Below are positions 5,571 through 5,900 of a DNA stretch of 5,900 nucleotides, one piece after another; position 1 is the first letter of the stretch, and every line of letters starts with the position of its first letter. The notes under the pieces were generated by a model that saw nothing but the letters and a program-made list of their open reading frames with translations, had not been told where the DNA came from and searched no databases. The translations under genes were made by a program, and so were the position numbers. Origin of the DNA: an uncultured Pseudomonadota bacterium (lineage in GTDB: Bacteria; Pseudomonadota; Gammaproteobacteria; Burkholderiales; SG8-39); contig CAITSH010000173.1 of assembly GCA_903895005.1 (NCBI GenBank), positions 1 to 5,900 on the forward strand, read 5' to 3'.

Positions 5571-5900
5571 CTATTCGATCGCCGCGACCGATTTGGCCTG
5601 CTGGCGCAGGACAAATTTCTGTATTTTCCCGGTGGAGGTTTTCGGGAGCGGCCCGAACACCACCTTCTTGGGTACCTTGAAACGCGCCATGTGGGCGCGA
5701 CAATGCTCGATGATGTCCTGCTCGCTGACGCTCGCATCCGGCTTGGGTTCGACGAACGCGCAAGGGGTCTCGCCCCACTTCGGATCCGGCTGTGCCACGA
5801 CAGCACAGACCATCACCGCAGGATGGCGGTAGATGACGTCCTCGACCTCGAGCGATGAAATATTTTCGCCACCGGAAATGATGATGTCCTTGGAACGATC
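5571..5900 (-). CDS. AMP-forming acyl-CoA synthetase, C-terminal 109 residues (5' end outside window)
   Basis: C-terminal domain of an adenylate-forming (ANL) enzyme that activates a carboxylic acid with ATP and transfers it to coenzyme A. The reading frame is open from the window edge to TAG at 5573-5571, giving 109 residues; the N-terminal domain and P-loop-like motif lie beyond position 5900. The fragment opens with the A8 motif DRSKDIIISGGENISS (1-16), the hinge region of the family. It continues with LEVEDVIYRHPAV and QPDPKWGETPCAF, and ends in the A10 motif LPKTSTGKIQKF (85-96), where Lys92 is the expected adenylation lysine. The wording matches medium/long-chain fatty-acyl-CoA synthetases of the type I recall as PRK08162, whose plant relatives include benzoate-activating enzymes. 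The exact acid cannot be told from this domain. A GTG at 5816 is internal, not the start. It is the first gene of the visible run, 21 nt ahead of the crotonase gene. Confidence 0.95.
   Translation of the reverse strand, partial: DRSKDIIISGGENISSLEVEDVIYRHPAVMVCAVVAQPDPKWGETPCAFVEPKPDASVSEQDIIEHCRAHMARFKVPKKVVFGPLPKTSTGKIQKFVLRQQAKSVAAIE

Noticed and set aside
783..5573. TAG is the stop codon of four of the six genes whose ends are visible (livH, binding protein, livF, synthetase), unexpected for GC-rich DNA where TGA dominates.
   Set aside because: The sample is too small to mean anything; genome-wide stop usage would be needed.
4924..5832. Plus-strand open frame of about 300 codons opposite the crotonase and synthetase genes.
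   Set aside because: It spans two unrelated well-supported genes and their gap, has low-complexity Ser/Arg/Ala composition and no family features.
1..5900. Mobile elements, CRISPR arrays, tRNA or rRNA genes, attachment sites.
   Set aside because: None seen on either strand; coding density is high and all gaps are 136 nt or shorter.

Overview
This window is a densely packed stretch of a GC-rich bacterial chromosome in which every supported gene lies on the minus strand, so transcription runs from position 5900 towards position 1. Protein sequence style, GC-rich codons and gene types fit a betaproteobacterium, most likely of the Burkholderiales. That placement is inferred from family resemblance and was not tested by a search.

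In transcription order the window holds: the last 109 codons of an AMP-forming acyl-CoA synthetase (5900-5571); a crotonase-fold protein resembling ECHDC3 (5549-4746); two ATPase subunits of a branched-chain amino acid type (HAAT) ABC importer, livG (4661-3834) and livF (3837-3112); a secreted periplasmic binding protein (3060-1840); and two permease subunits, livH (1703-783) and livM (780 to the window edge, incomplete). Gaps are 21, 84, -4, 51, 136 and 2 nt. The genes are probably co-transcribed, although the 84-nt and 136-nt gaps could hold extra control points. No gene-free stretch reaches 300 bases.

The parts make a coherent module. The binding protein captures a small carboxylate-containing solute in the periplasm, LivH and LivM form the channel, and LivG and LivF drive import. 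The acyl-CoA synthetase could activate the imported acid to its CoA thioester, and the crotonase-fold protein could act on that thioester. The real substrate cannot be read from the sequence. An amino acid, a fatty or branched acid, and an aromatic acid are all possible.

This is mostly an ordinary transport and catabolic operon, and I found no clear evidence of an undescribed system. The points worth a second look are: a LivF Walker A motif with arginine in place of the usual lysine; a 'hydratase' lacking both classical catalytic glutamates; three consecutive GC-rich stem-loops between the binding-protein gene and livH; a TTG start of livF overlapping the livG stop; and a consensus DnaA-box sequence at the livG start.
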